Source of the DNA: Limonium bicolor
Taxonomy: Eukaryota > Streptophyta > Magnoliopsida > Caryophyllales > Plumbaginaceae
Direction: 5' to 3'
Assembly: GCA_023374045.1 (NCBI GenBank)
Contig: CM041778.1
Coordinates: 291,935,533 to 291,999,532 of the forward strand
Length of the DNA: 64,000 nt
Below the pieces are notes generated by a model that worked only from the letters and a program-made list of their open reading frames with translations, was not told where the DNA came from and searched no databases. This document shows, piece by piece, positions 10,796-20,240 of this stretch. Position numbers and translations under genes: made by a program. Within the stretch, counting starts at the first letter, position 1. Each line of letters starts with the position of its first letter.

Positions 10796-10925
10796 TGCCA
10801 ACCCCATGCAAAGAGGCAGTCACGATCATCGCAGCTTGCCAGAAACCGCCCCGAGACAATGGCGCAACGCGGTTTCTGGCAAGCTGTTCATGACCCTGTG
10901 GCTGCTTCTTTACATGGGGTTGGCA
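10796..10925. ncRNA. MIRNA-like hairpin candidate, 130 nt
   Basis: TGCCAACCCCATG at 10,796 pairs with CATGGGGTTGGCA ending 10,925. CAGCTTGCCAGAAACCGC (ends 10,849) pairs perfectly with GCGGTTTCTGGCAAGCTG (starts 10,869). The arms are about 55 nt with a 19-nt loop and a short mismatched middle. The size and long stem suit a plant MIRNA or siRNA-producing foldback. Pairing weakly extends outward, so a small MITE is equally possible. No known miRNA was recognised, and the strand of any transcript is unknown. It begins 11 bp after the palindromic element at 10,296-10,775. Confidence 0.45.
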
Positions 10926-11460
10926 AATCCGCGTAATTCTGTTCGAAAAACACGACGGCATGTAATTTTTTTATTGGGTATTTTTATGAAATTGTTCCCT
11001 AAGAATGAGTCCCTTATAGAATTCAATTATATTATGATAAAAAATTATAAATAAAAATAGATAACATGTGGCCCCTTATAACACTTCATATAAATACAGT
11101 TAGGCACTTTATAATTTTCTCATGACAACATAGTAAAAAGAGATTAAATACAAAATTGGTCCCCTAATATTTGGTGGCCCTGTTCGATAGAGCCACTTGC
11201 ACGGGCCATGAGTGATGAGTTGGGCATTCCAGGACACACCATTGTAGTAGTATTGTAAAGGTTGTACATAGAGATGTAAACAGATCAAGACATATTTTAA
11301 GACACACTAAACATGGATATTGGCAACTACTAATCCAGAGTTCATTATTATTAATGATTTGTCAGCCTAGGTAACATATTTAGTACTGGCAGAGGGCAAC
11401 AATCGAAGAGACAGGCCACAGGGGTGCATGCGAAGCAGACGTACAGTGTTACATGGGGAT

Positions 11461-11570
11461 CTGTCTGATGCGTGAAACGTGACTAGATTATATACTTTGG
11501 TATGACCTCAGAGTGTATTTGTATGACCGGATGTTGGAAAACCTCGAATACAAGTCAGGTTTCGAGATAG
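11461..11570. repeat. Diverged Sat A monomer fragment
   Basis: The words GATGCGTGAAACGTGACTAG, CTTTGGTATGACC, TGTATGACCGGATG and ATACAAGTCAGGTTTCGAGA match the Sat A unit of the 20-27 kb array. This partial copy lies at the 3' side of the GRF zinc-finger gene. Confidence 0.65.
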
Positions 11571-11621
11571 TGTGGTGTAGAAAAAAAACACTCCAAACTA
11601 TTACTACGTTGTCTGTTGTCA

Positions 11622-12026
11622 TTACATCAGTGAATACCGGAAAAAAAATAACGCTACGACTATGACAAACACTATCTTCATGTAACCATCATTCGTCGTC
11701 TGAAGCTCAGCCAATCTTGTCTTTTGTATCTCCTCGAGCTTGTTCAGCAGACATGCATTTTGATTCTTCAATTCAAATAGCATAGATTCGATATCACCAG
11801 CGGAAGAAGAAGCTCTTGATGAGGCATGAATTGGTGATGAAGAGACGGGTGGGTAGACGTCCCTCCACCATACAAAAAATTTGCACTTATTATTGGCACA
11901 ATTGAAATACGGCTTCTCATAGTTTCTAACATTACGAGTAACATGCAACTGTGCACTCAAATTGCAGTGGCATTTCAAATCCTTGGTAGGGGTTGTGTTG
12001 AAATTGTGCCCACTACATGACGACAT
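11622..12026 (-). CDS. GRF-type zinc-finger protein with coiled coil and C-terminal membrane anchor
   Basis: The frame has 134 residues from an ATG at 12,026. Residues 19-54 carry the GRF finger: CHC at 19-21, then Cys43 and Cys48 followed by FFVWW, which matches the C-x-C ... C ... C-x-FF-x-W pattern of the family. GRF fingers bind single-stranded nucleic acid or partner proteins in host repair factors, and plants have many short stand-alone versions, often near transposons. Residues of about 75-105 form a Leu/Gln/Glu-rich coiled coil (SMLFELKNQNACLLNKLEEI). The last 20 or so residues are hydrophobic (IVFVIVVALFFF), a probable tail anchor. The ATG follows a splice acceptor (TTTTCCATGCAG) by one base, so the gene has a leader intron. 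The frame is intact and the family call is firm; the role is unknown. Confidence 0.75.
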   Translation of the reverse strand: MSSCSGHNFNTTPTKDLKCHCNLSAQLHVTRNVRNYEKPYFNCANNKCKFFVWWRDVYPPVSSSPIHASSRASSSAGDIESMLFELKNQNACLLNKLEEIQKTRLAELQTTNDGYMKIVFVIVVALFFFRYSLM

Positions 12027-13012
12027 TCTGCATGGAAAATCAAACAGAAACGCAAACTTAAGTATATCATAACAAGTGAGCTCAGATTGGTGTATATGGC
12101 CATCGTCATTGCTACAAAAAGTGGTTAAAATTGTTTACATGTCGTATCTATGGAGCAACCCTATCATAAACCGCTTCAACGCATTCAAGCGGAGCAATTA
12201 CATGAACGGCGGCTTCTACACGGATAAGTACACATAAAGTCATAACTACACATAAGAGGCCATTTAGCAAAACAACACCATTGATAAACATATTCAGAAC
12301 TTGCATACAGAACCAATTGCTGCTTCGTATAACAGAAGCAGATAACAGATGAATATTTCAATCTATTTCAGCCAGACAAAAAGCATAGAACAACAAATGT
12401 TCTGGTAAGCAGCAGATATTCCAGGTAGCCTGTGGATACAGCAGGTTTTGGTAAGTTTCCCAAACAATTTTTTGGTCCCATAAACAGATACCGTAATATA
12501 GAACGTGAATAAGACAGGGGAGGAGACCCGACCATCAAAGCCAAAAACAGAGCAACGACGTGACATAATCGCCAGGGAAATTGCCAAATCCCACAACCCT
12601 TAATCCAGGGTCTTGGATGTCCATAAAAATTTCCCCAAATCCTAACCATGACGTCAATAAACCAGATAAACGGGACTAAATCGCGTGCGAACCCTGAAAA
12701 CGCAGACAAGGGTAGTAATCCCTAAATTCATAACCGCACAGAATCGTTTACGAAGAATGACTTGAAAAACCAGAACCCTAAATCGGCTACAGATTACAGC
12801 GGCGATACTGGGATTCAAAAGCGAAAAAAAATCAAGTTTCGAACCTAGATTGGCGACAGAATAGAGCAGCGATAACAGCGCCGTGGATCGTTGCAAAGGA
12901 AATCATGTTTTTCGTTACCTTAGACACACGGTCGAGATAGATTAGGGATCCGAACCAACGAAGATGAAGCTATCGAGAGTGAGGAATAGGAACTAGGAAG
13001 AGTATCGAATAA
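12027..13012 (-). other. Leader exon and leader intron of the GRF gene
   Basis: A pyrimidine-rich leader exon (about 13,012-12,919) ends CTAAG before GTAACG. The intron runs 12,918-12,028 and ends TTTTCCATGCAG, one base before the ATG. Short minus-strand frames between 12,360 and 12,900 fall inside this intron and are not called as genes. A long leader intron ending right at the start codon is also seen in the Ulp1-like gene. Confidence 0.6.
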
Positions 13013-13111
13013 GTGAACCCATTTACTGGAGTCAACATAATGAGAGGGGTAAATAACACTTCTCTTTGGTGAGGGAGGTCAATAGGTCAACATTCGTGAT
13101 ATTTATTATTT

Positions 13112-14050
13112 GGAAAATTTCACGACATACCCCCGCGGTTTAAGTGAATTTTACGAGATACCCCCGAGGTTTCATTTTATTATGAGGTACCCCGAGGTTT
13201 CATTTTTTTCGAAATACCCCTGAGATATCATTTTCATTACAATATACCCATGAGGTTTCAATTTTTTAACGAGATGCCCCTCAGTCAGATTGTGATATAT
13301 TATTTTTGTATCCTAACTTGTTAGGAAGTTACTAGATATTTGTTAAAAATATAAAACTGTATAACAATAATATGAAGAATATTAAAAGCAATAGTTTCAT
13401 ATAGTACATAGAAAAAATCATCATTTTAAATTAGAAAATAAACTTTAAAAACCATAAAATATGATCATTTCTCTGTGATTATTGATATCGAATAATATAT
13501 TTGTTAATAAACTCATACTATAGTTTAATAAAATTGTTTAATGATTTCTTGTATTTAATATAATTTTTATAAAAAATTTACGATTTTAAGCCGTCGCTAT
13601 AATATTTTTTAAATTATGTAACAATATAAGTTTTTTAAATAGATTTATTTGTTGTTTAGTCATTTATATTTATTTTAAACTTGTTATGATTCTAAATTTT
13701 TATACTTTTATTTATGTTTTCAAATTGAATTAAAATTTTAATGTTCTTTAATTTTTATGTGCATTTTGTTCATATTTTAAATTTTTTAAAAATTTGACCA
13801 TAAACCCGTCAGGTTATTGCGGGACATATTGATCCGAGGGTAAAACTAGGATATGAAAAATATAATATATCAGAATCTGAACTGAGGGGCATCTCGTAAA
13901 AAAATTGAAACCTCGGGGGCATATCGTAATGAAAATGATACCTCAGGGGTATATCGGAAAAAATGAAACGTCGGGGGTACCTCATAATGAAAATGAAACC
14001 TCGGGGGTATCTCGTGAAATTCACTTAAACCTCAGGGGTATCTCGTGAAA
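13112..14050. mobile_element. Palindromic Mutator-like element, about 0.94 kb
   Basis: Left arm (13,118-13,300) and right arm (13,860-14,050) are inverted copies built from about five repeats of a word like ACGAGATACCCCCGAGGTTTC. The left end has TTTCACGACATACCCCC and the right end GGGGTATCTCGTGAAA. The centre is AT-rich and non-coding. The architecture (arms made of reiterated words, ends near GAAAATTTCA) matches the element at 10,296-10,775. A clear target duplication is not seen. A minus-strand frame at 13,809-14,024 is just the repeated words translated. Confidence 0.75.
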
Positions 14051-14745
14051 GTAGCTATTAGTTATGCTTTGAATAACAGAATAATTATAAATATTTGTAT
14101 TTAAGTACCAATAACGATGCACAACGTGACTGGATCACACTTTTGTATGATACAACAAAGTAGATTTCTATGACTAGATGTTGATACACTTCGACTATAA
14201 GTCAAGCATGGAGAGGGTTAGGCAAAATATTAGATTTCGGGTAGGTGCATGACATGACGGGAAAGTAGCTCATCACTGTCCGGTCGGGTAGCTCTAGACA
14301 GTATATAGAATTCTGTATGTCGGCCAAAAAAACAGGAACTGATGAGTGACACGTGACTAGATCATGCTTTGGTGTGACCAGAGAGTACATTATTATGATA
14401 AGAGGGTGGAAGACCTCCGCTTTTACTCATGTATTAAAAGCTTGAGAGAGTAGTAGTTAGCCTATACGACAAATCATTTTTAAAACTCGTTGGGGGTATC
14501 ATATCTGTGGTAAAAATTGTAAAAGAAAATAATTCATACGTCATATTTATTTGTATTTAGCTTGCTAATGTTTTTTCCGATATATATATATATATACATA
14601 TATATAATAGAGTAATTAAAAATACATGTATTAAGTACAAATAACGTACATCAAGTGCACAACGTGCCTAGATCACACTTTGGTACGACCACATAGTAGA
14701 TTTTTATGACTACATGGTCATACAAGAATGATACGAATCACTGAA
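14051..14745. repeat. Sat A units, outlying diverged copies
   Basis: This stretch repeats the Sat A landmarks in order: ATAATTATAAATATTTGTAT, GTGACTGGATCACACTTTTG, GTCAAGCATGGAGAGGG, GACGGGAAAGTAGCTCATCA, TGAGTGACACGTGACTAGAT, GCTTGAGAGAGTAGTAG, then the next unit's ATATATAT tract. It lies about 5.5 kb upstream of the main array. Confidence 0.8.
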
Positions 14746-16407
14746 GAATTGGAATCTAAATAAAAAAAAATGTTTGGTTCTTATGAATCTATCATTGATG
14801 AGTAACGCATTATCATCAATTATCATTACTTATGCGATTAATGAAGATGCATGATAATTAATTACTTTTAAATTTTATAATGTAATATTTGGGGTATATT
14901 TAAATTAATTGTCTTGTATATAAGTTTGTTAATACTTTTTATACGTACGCCGCTTATTAAGTAATGACTAACCGTTTTATTTTCATTGTTCCCATAGTTA
15001 ATGCAATATATTCTTTCGGGTCACAATGGATAATTTATTCGGGTCACACTGGATTTGGCTCGGGTTTGGTTCGGTTGGTTTTCAGTGGATAAGCGATACA
15101 TAAATCAGTTGCTTCGAATGGAGGAGTTGGCCAAGGTAAGAAATTTCTGTCCTCCACTTTTTAGTTTGTATTGAAAATGAATATATTTATTACCTTGAAT
15201 TGCTTAATGTACTTGCTGCCCTTGAATTGAATTGCTGGTGTTTGGTGTGATTGTTGTTGTTATTTTCACTGCTGCTGCTGCTTCATTGTCTAATACATTA
15301 TGCTTCACTGCTTCAGTGATGTCATTTCTTGTCAGCTACTAGTATTTTCCATACAGTAGTCTTTCTTTACTTCTTGAAGATAAACAAGTTTTTTTTTCCA
15401 ATGATTTCTTGTTTTCTTTTCCAACTGAAGAAAGCTAATCCTGTATCTTTTACCTGCATGATGCTTATACAAGTGTAGTAGGAAACTGTTGTGGTCTTTC
15501 CAATATAAAGTTGATGTTGTTGTTGCTTCATTGTCTAATCCTGTATCATCTGTTTCCTCAATTAAGTTGTTGCTGCTTATATAAGTGATGCTGCTTCATT
15601 GTCTAACCCCTTGTTGTACTTAAGTTGGTGCTGCTTGTAGTTATTTCCCTTGGTTGGGTTTCTCCTTTTGAAAACAGAGGGGCTGCTGGTTGGTTAGTTG
15701 CGCGCTTGGGGTGCTCATTCTTGCAACTTTTGCTTGCGGAATGAAATTGAATATTGAAACAGATCGTCTGCTGCTCTGATATATATTTTTTCTGTGAAAT
15801 TAACATTTTCAGCATCAGAAATCTTAGCTGCATGTTGGGTTGCTCATTCTTTCCATTTCATCACTTCAGCCATGTTTCTGTCATTTGTAGGGACAACTTC
15901 ATCACTAGCACTAAATGGATCACCATTTTGATACAAATTAACCTCATTTTCCATGCTGTATTGATTGTCTGCTGCTTCGAAGTTGCTACTGTTTTTAAGT
16001 TGTTTGTTGCTGTTATTCAGTATGAAGTTGCTGCTACACTTTAAGTTGTTTGCTGCTACTGCTCTAAATTTTTTCATTATTATTCTGATTGCATAACTAT
16101 GTACGCATTTGCTAAAGTGTTTGCAAAGAACATTGAAGGTTCTTCACAGACAAAACTATTGGGGTAGTTGGATGAAGCGAGGCTGTACAATTCTCCATTT
16201 TTTGATGGAATCAATTAGTTTTAGATTTCAGATTATGCTAGATATTCTGTAAGGCGTAGTACTTTTATTTTTAATCTAGTTAGAGTATAAGGGTTTTTCA
16301 ACATACTTTAAACATCAAAGTTAATATGTAGTCTATTCCTCTGTTTTGATGCTTTTGTAGCAGATGTTCATTTTTTTTAAAGTTTAACTGTAATGCAGAA
16401 GTTGAAA
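14746..16407. other. Intergenic, with recurring GCTGCT/TTGTTG phrases
   Basis: No gene is firmly supported. A phrase like GCTGCTTCATTGTCTAA recurs near 15,278, 15,522 and 15,590, and short GCTGCT/TTGTTG runs extend to 16,070. Frames on both strands at 15,603-16,077 follow from this bias. GAATGGAGGAGTTGGCCAAG followed by GTAAGA near 15,117-15,140 could be a short exon end with a splice donor, but nothing downstream confirms a gene. Confidence 0.4.
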
Positions 16408-17063
16408 CATGTTTTGAGCAGACATTTTAAATACGTGATGTGTCTGATGTAAAATATTAAAATAAGTCATTTAAAGCAACAGTAGCAGCAGCAAATTATA
16501 AAAATAAGTTGTTTGATGAGGAGTCTCCCTTTAATTATCATTCTCACCCACTGTTCTATGCATGTAAGGAATCCTGATAGTTAATTAATCAGGCAAATGT
16601 TATTTTACCCCTACATCCAGTAACAAGGTGGCTGATAGATAATCCCGATTATGACTTAGGTGGGATCCTGGTTTTTGTGAGATTCTTTCCCAATTCGAGA
16701 TCATATTACAAAGGCCTGATGGCCCCTTGGTTGGACCAACCAAAAAAAAAGGTAAAAACTGATAGTCAAGTTTTACCACGATCTTGTCATAAAAATCTAA
16801 TAAGCGGTCATGCAAAATTATGATCAACTCACGAAATCAGGTCTGTATTTCTTCGGCAAACATATAAAATTCTATACCCCTGTATAACGCTACGCCACCG
16901 AACCACATTAAGCTACTTGCCCGTCCTGTGATGCACGTACCCGAAACATCCTCCAGAGCCATGTTTTGAGCATACATTTTAATTACATGATGTGTCTGAT
17001 GTAAAATATTAAAATAAGTCAATTAAAGCAACAGTAGCAGCAGCAAATAATAAAAATAAGTTG
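16408..17063. repeat. Direct repeat of 104 bp flanking about 450 bp
   Basis: Positions 16,408-16,511 and 16,960-17,063 are nearly identical. Both begin CATGTTTTGAGCA and contain GATGTGTCTGATGTAAAATA and AAAGCAACAGTAGCAGCAGC. The 450 bp between them differ and carry no gene. This may be a small element with short terminal direct repeats (TRIM-like) or a duplication with an insertion. No primer-binding site was recognised. Confidence 0.7.
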
Positions 17064-17424
17064 TCCCATGATGTGTGCGACGTAAATGGAAATTGCAGAT
17101 TTGGGAATGAGTCAACTGCATGTGACTGGTTATGGAAATATGTATCAAAATTATAATATTATTTCTAATATATCGCTGTCTTGGAATATTGTTTGAGTCT
17201 TCAAAAATAACCAAACCGAACCCAAAACATTTACCCCAATTGCCACATCTAGTTCAACGTCGGTTTGGCCCACCTTGCGGGTGTTAACTTGCGGACTAAA
17301 TAAGAATACAAATGTAATTTAAAGTTCAAGTTTCAAATCATTTACAGAGACATATTGGCAAGGGGGCATATTCGAAGGGAAACAAACAGAAAAAAACTAT
17401 CTTAAACCACTGCATGCAGACTAC

Positions 17425-17825
17425 CTACCACTCATCATCTTCCTTGTAAGTTGCACTCTCAACCGATTCTATATCAGGACTCTCCACCACTTCTATGCCA
17501 CTGCGCGGCTTTATTTCCTTGCTTGTTGAGGGGGCGAACATACACAAGTCTGCAAACTCCCGCCGCCCTGGTGGTGTGAACCTTGATCGGTAGTAGCCAA
17601 ACTGGTACCGAGTGCAGAGGGCATCTTCGAAGGTAAGATCGTCAGATTGGAAACTTTCATTGGAACCGTGCATGGAGTCACACTTCTCGGGAGATTTAGT
17701 AGGGGAATGAGGTGGGGAATCATCCAACACGATCAGTGGTACATTACCAATGTACTCCCTTTCAGTACGGGGGGTGGTTTCCAAATCGATAACCTTTCTA
17801 GGGGGTGTATTGTTTTTTTATCCAT
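17425..17825 (-). CDS. Small acidic protein with a SUMO-interaction-like motif
   Basis: The frame reads about 130 residues to the stop at 17,425. Its N-terminal part contains VPLIVLDDSPPHSP, a textbook-looking SUMO-interaction motif: a hydrophobic core followed by Asp/Ser-Pro. The middle has FQSDDLTFEDALCTRYQFG and YYRSRFTPPGRREFADLC; the end is very acidic (YKEDDEW). The start is uncertain. The ATG at 17,825 (MDK) is two bases out of frame because of a run of seven A. The open frame begins only after an in-frame TAA nearby, and the first in-frame ATG is about 37 codons in. The gene may be newly broken, or the first exon may lie upstream, where a coding-like stretch is visible at about 17,910-18,050. 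A pyrimidine-rich leader (18,100-18,240) suggests transcription. No family was recognised. Confidence 0.5.
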
Positions 17826-18299
17826 TACGTTCAGTGCGGCCCGAGCAGAGGAGAAGAAAGGTGAAAAGGTGTTTAACTTGAGAATGGAAAAAGGGGATGT
17901 GGGTTAATTCGGTAGTACATCCTGATCAGTGGTGGACTGCCTTTTAAAAACAACAGTCCCAGGTGTACCGGTTACAGGGGAGTTGGAAGGCCACAAGTTA
18001 ACAGGGAGGCATTTAATGGATATAGCCCCCTTTCATCCACTATTGTCAGTTGCAATAAGTTGATTGAACTAATTGGTTGGAACTTGGAACAATTTGAAGG
18101 GAGTAGGAGCGATGAAGGTTGAGAGTTAAAAAAGAAAAAAAAAAACTCAAACCGGCGGATGGAGGAAGCGTGTGCTGAAGAAGAAACAGCGAAGCATGCA
18201 CGCTTTTTCAGAGAGAATACTGAGAGACATAGACCCCAACCCCCTAACTATTAAGTAGGGGTGAATTAGGAAAAAAAGAGGGTAAAAAATAACAAAATG

Positions 18300-18361
18300 T
18301 CTTATAAATTAAATAACTGTACATTGGCTAAAACGACTTATAAAAAAAACAGGAGGGAGTA
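18300..18361. mobile_element. Right end of a Stowaway-like MITE
   Basis: AAACGACTTAT followed by AGGAGGGAG and TA matches the right end of the complete Stowaway element at 44,162-44,434. No left end was found, so this copy is truncated. Confidence 0.5.
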
Positions 18362-20240
18362 CTGATTTCGTGTGCTTCATCTAAGCACTACACCCAACCA
18401 GAGATGCATATTACACAATATTATAAATAAATGAGAACATTCCCCAATACTGAGCGCCATCGAACATTAAATTGCAGTACTGTAAAAGGATTCAAACCCA
18501 TCTACACCCATCTAGAAGACAGAAGCAGCACAGCGTATTCCAAAACCATGGCATCCATATCATCAGTCCAAATCTATTCTCTATAAACAAAACCATGACC
18601 GATGATGGATAGTATCAAAGGATACGTAGAAAAAAACCTAACAGAAAACAAAAAATGTGGACCCCAACCAACAGTAAACCAGTTTCGATTTACCATCCTC
18701 AGCAGCCAAAGAAAACTTCATTCATACTCGCTAGTTAATGTCCATGGTATTTACACATCACAATCTGTGAAGTCCGAAAGAATGATGGTAATCAAATAAA
18801 GATGTCAGCAGAGGGTATAAACCAAGATCAAACAACATATGTCTGCAAAAGAACTGCTGTGACAGATTGTTTGTGCTCAGCTGAATTCAGACCAGACAAC
18901 ATACATATTTCAGTTTATAAACAGAGTTTAAGAGTGATAAAAAACTGAAGTAATAAAGACTCCTTTATAAGCAGTAGCATCTAAACACACGTATTGTTTT
19001 TGAATGATAACAAACTGAAGTAATAAAGAGAAGATTCATATATCACCTGAAGTAAAAAAACTAAACTGCTGTGACAGATTGTTTACACTCAGCAGATTGT
19101 AATAAAAACTGAACTGTTGTGACAGATTGTTTAAACATCAAGAAAAGATCAATGAAGAAACTTACCAAGAGCGCTGTCAGTAAAGGCAAGTTCTGAAACA
19201 GAGGGAAGTAACTAAGCAAGTAGAGAGCAAAAGTTCAGACAAATGGGTGGAGATTAACCTCCTAGTTCTTCCAACTTTTCATGGGCTCTGTTTTCTACTC
19301 AGCGGTAGATTGAAGTCACAGCTAATATAATAAACAATTGAATATCATATCGCACCATAGGAAAATTTGTAGAGTTTAATATAGGCATCTGATTCAATTC
19401 CCAAGCCAAGACTCTTTCAACGGTGACATTTCTACTAATCCGATTACGTTTTTCCAAAATCTTAGCTATCCTCCTTTGCAATCTCATCATCAGACCTCAC
19501 TGAATAGGTAATTAGATAAGCAACCAAACACCAGAGCACGGGAGGGGAGAGGAGTGTGCTGCGTAAATAGGAAACGAGAACGTACTCCTACTCTCGCACT
19601 GAAACCTAGCCAACATCCCCAGTTTAATGAAAATGGAGTCCAATTTCGTGACCAGAAACAGGCATTCAAAATAAGAAAATGTATAAGAAACAAATCCAGA
19701 AGTACAAGAAACAGGCTGTAGTAGCTGTATACAACTTAACATATTCAGGCAGTCCATAGAGATAAACCGTAAATGACCAGAAAAAGCAAAGAAACTGTCG
19801 TCCAGAAGCAAACCAGTTGCAGGCCACTAAAATGGAGAAACACGCAGGCGCAGCCGCCGAAGGAAGAGTAATACCAGCCCCCAACGCCAGTCGATGTCTG
19901 CCGCCGTCCGTCTCTGTTCACCGTCTGCTGACGCTGCTCTGGCCTCCGTGATTGCAGATTGAGTCCTCGTTTTTTTTAGTGAATCGGAGTCGGAGATAAG
20001 GAAGGACGAAAGAGGAAGGATAACTGGATAAGGAAGGTCGAATCGAAGGTGGAGAACTCATAACTGGAGAATGGAGATGGAGAATGGAGATTGGAGATTG
20101 GAGATGGAGATTGGAGATGGAGAAGACCAGTGAATGGGGGGATAGTGATACTGATAGATTAGATTTGGGACATTTATTAGGGTTTTGTTATTCATTAACC
20201 AAAGCCTAAAACTAAATAATAAAAACTAAAGGTGTTAATT
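18362..20240. other. Intergenic, possible decayed minus-strand transcription unit
   Basis: A phrase like CTGCTGTGACAGATTGTTT occurs three times (about 18,855, 19,068 and 19,107). On the minus strand, about 19,800-20,130 looks like a pyrimidine- and GC-rich leader, and GCGCTCTTG before GTAAG near 19,165 looks like a splice donor. A 63-codon minus frame at 19,299-19,490 (MMRLQRRIAKILEKRNRIS) is coding-like but isolated. A gene remnant or non-coding RNA is possible. Confidence 0.3.
20065..20125. repeat. GGAGAT minisatellite
   Basis: About eight tandem copies of GGAGAT with one or two extra bases (GGAGATGGAGAATGGAGATT and variants). Confidence 0.8.

Noticed and set aside
12363..12896. Three overlapping minus-strand frames
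   Set aside because: They fall in the inferred leader intron of the GRF gene, overlap each other in different frames and show no domain.
15603..16077. Frames on both strands rich in Asn, Ser, Cys or Phe
   Set aside because: They arise from GCTGCT/TTGTTG phrase repetition; no start context, splice sites or domain supports a gene.
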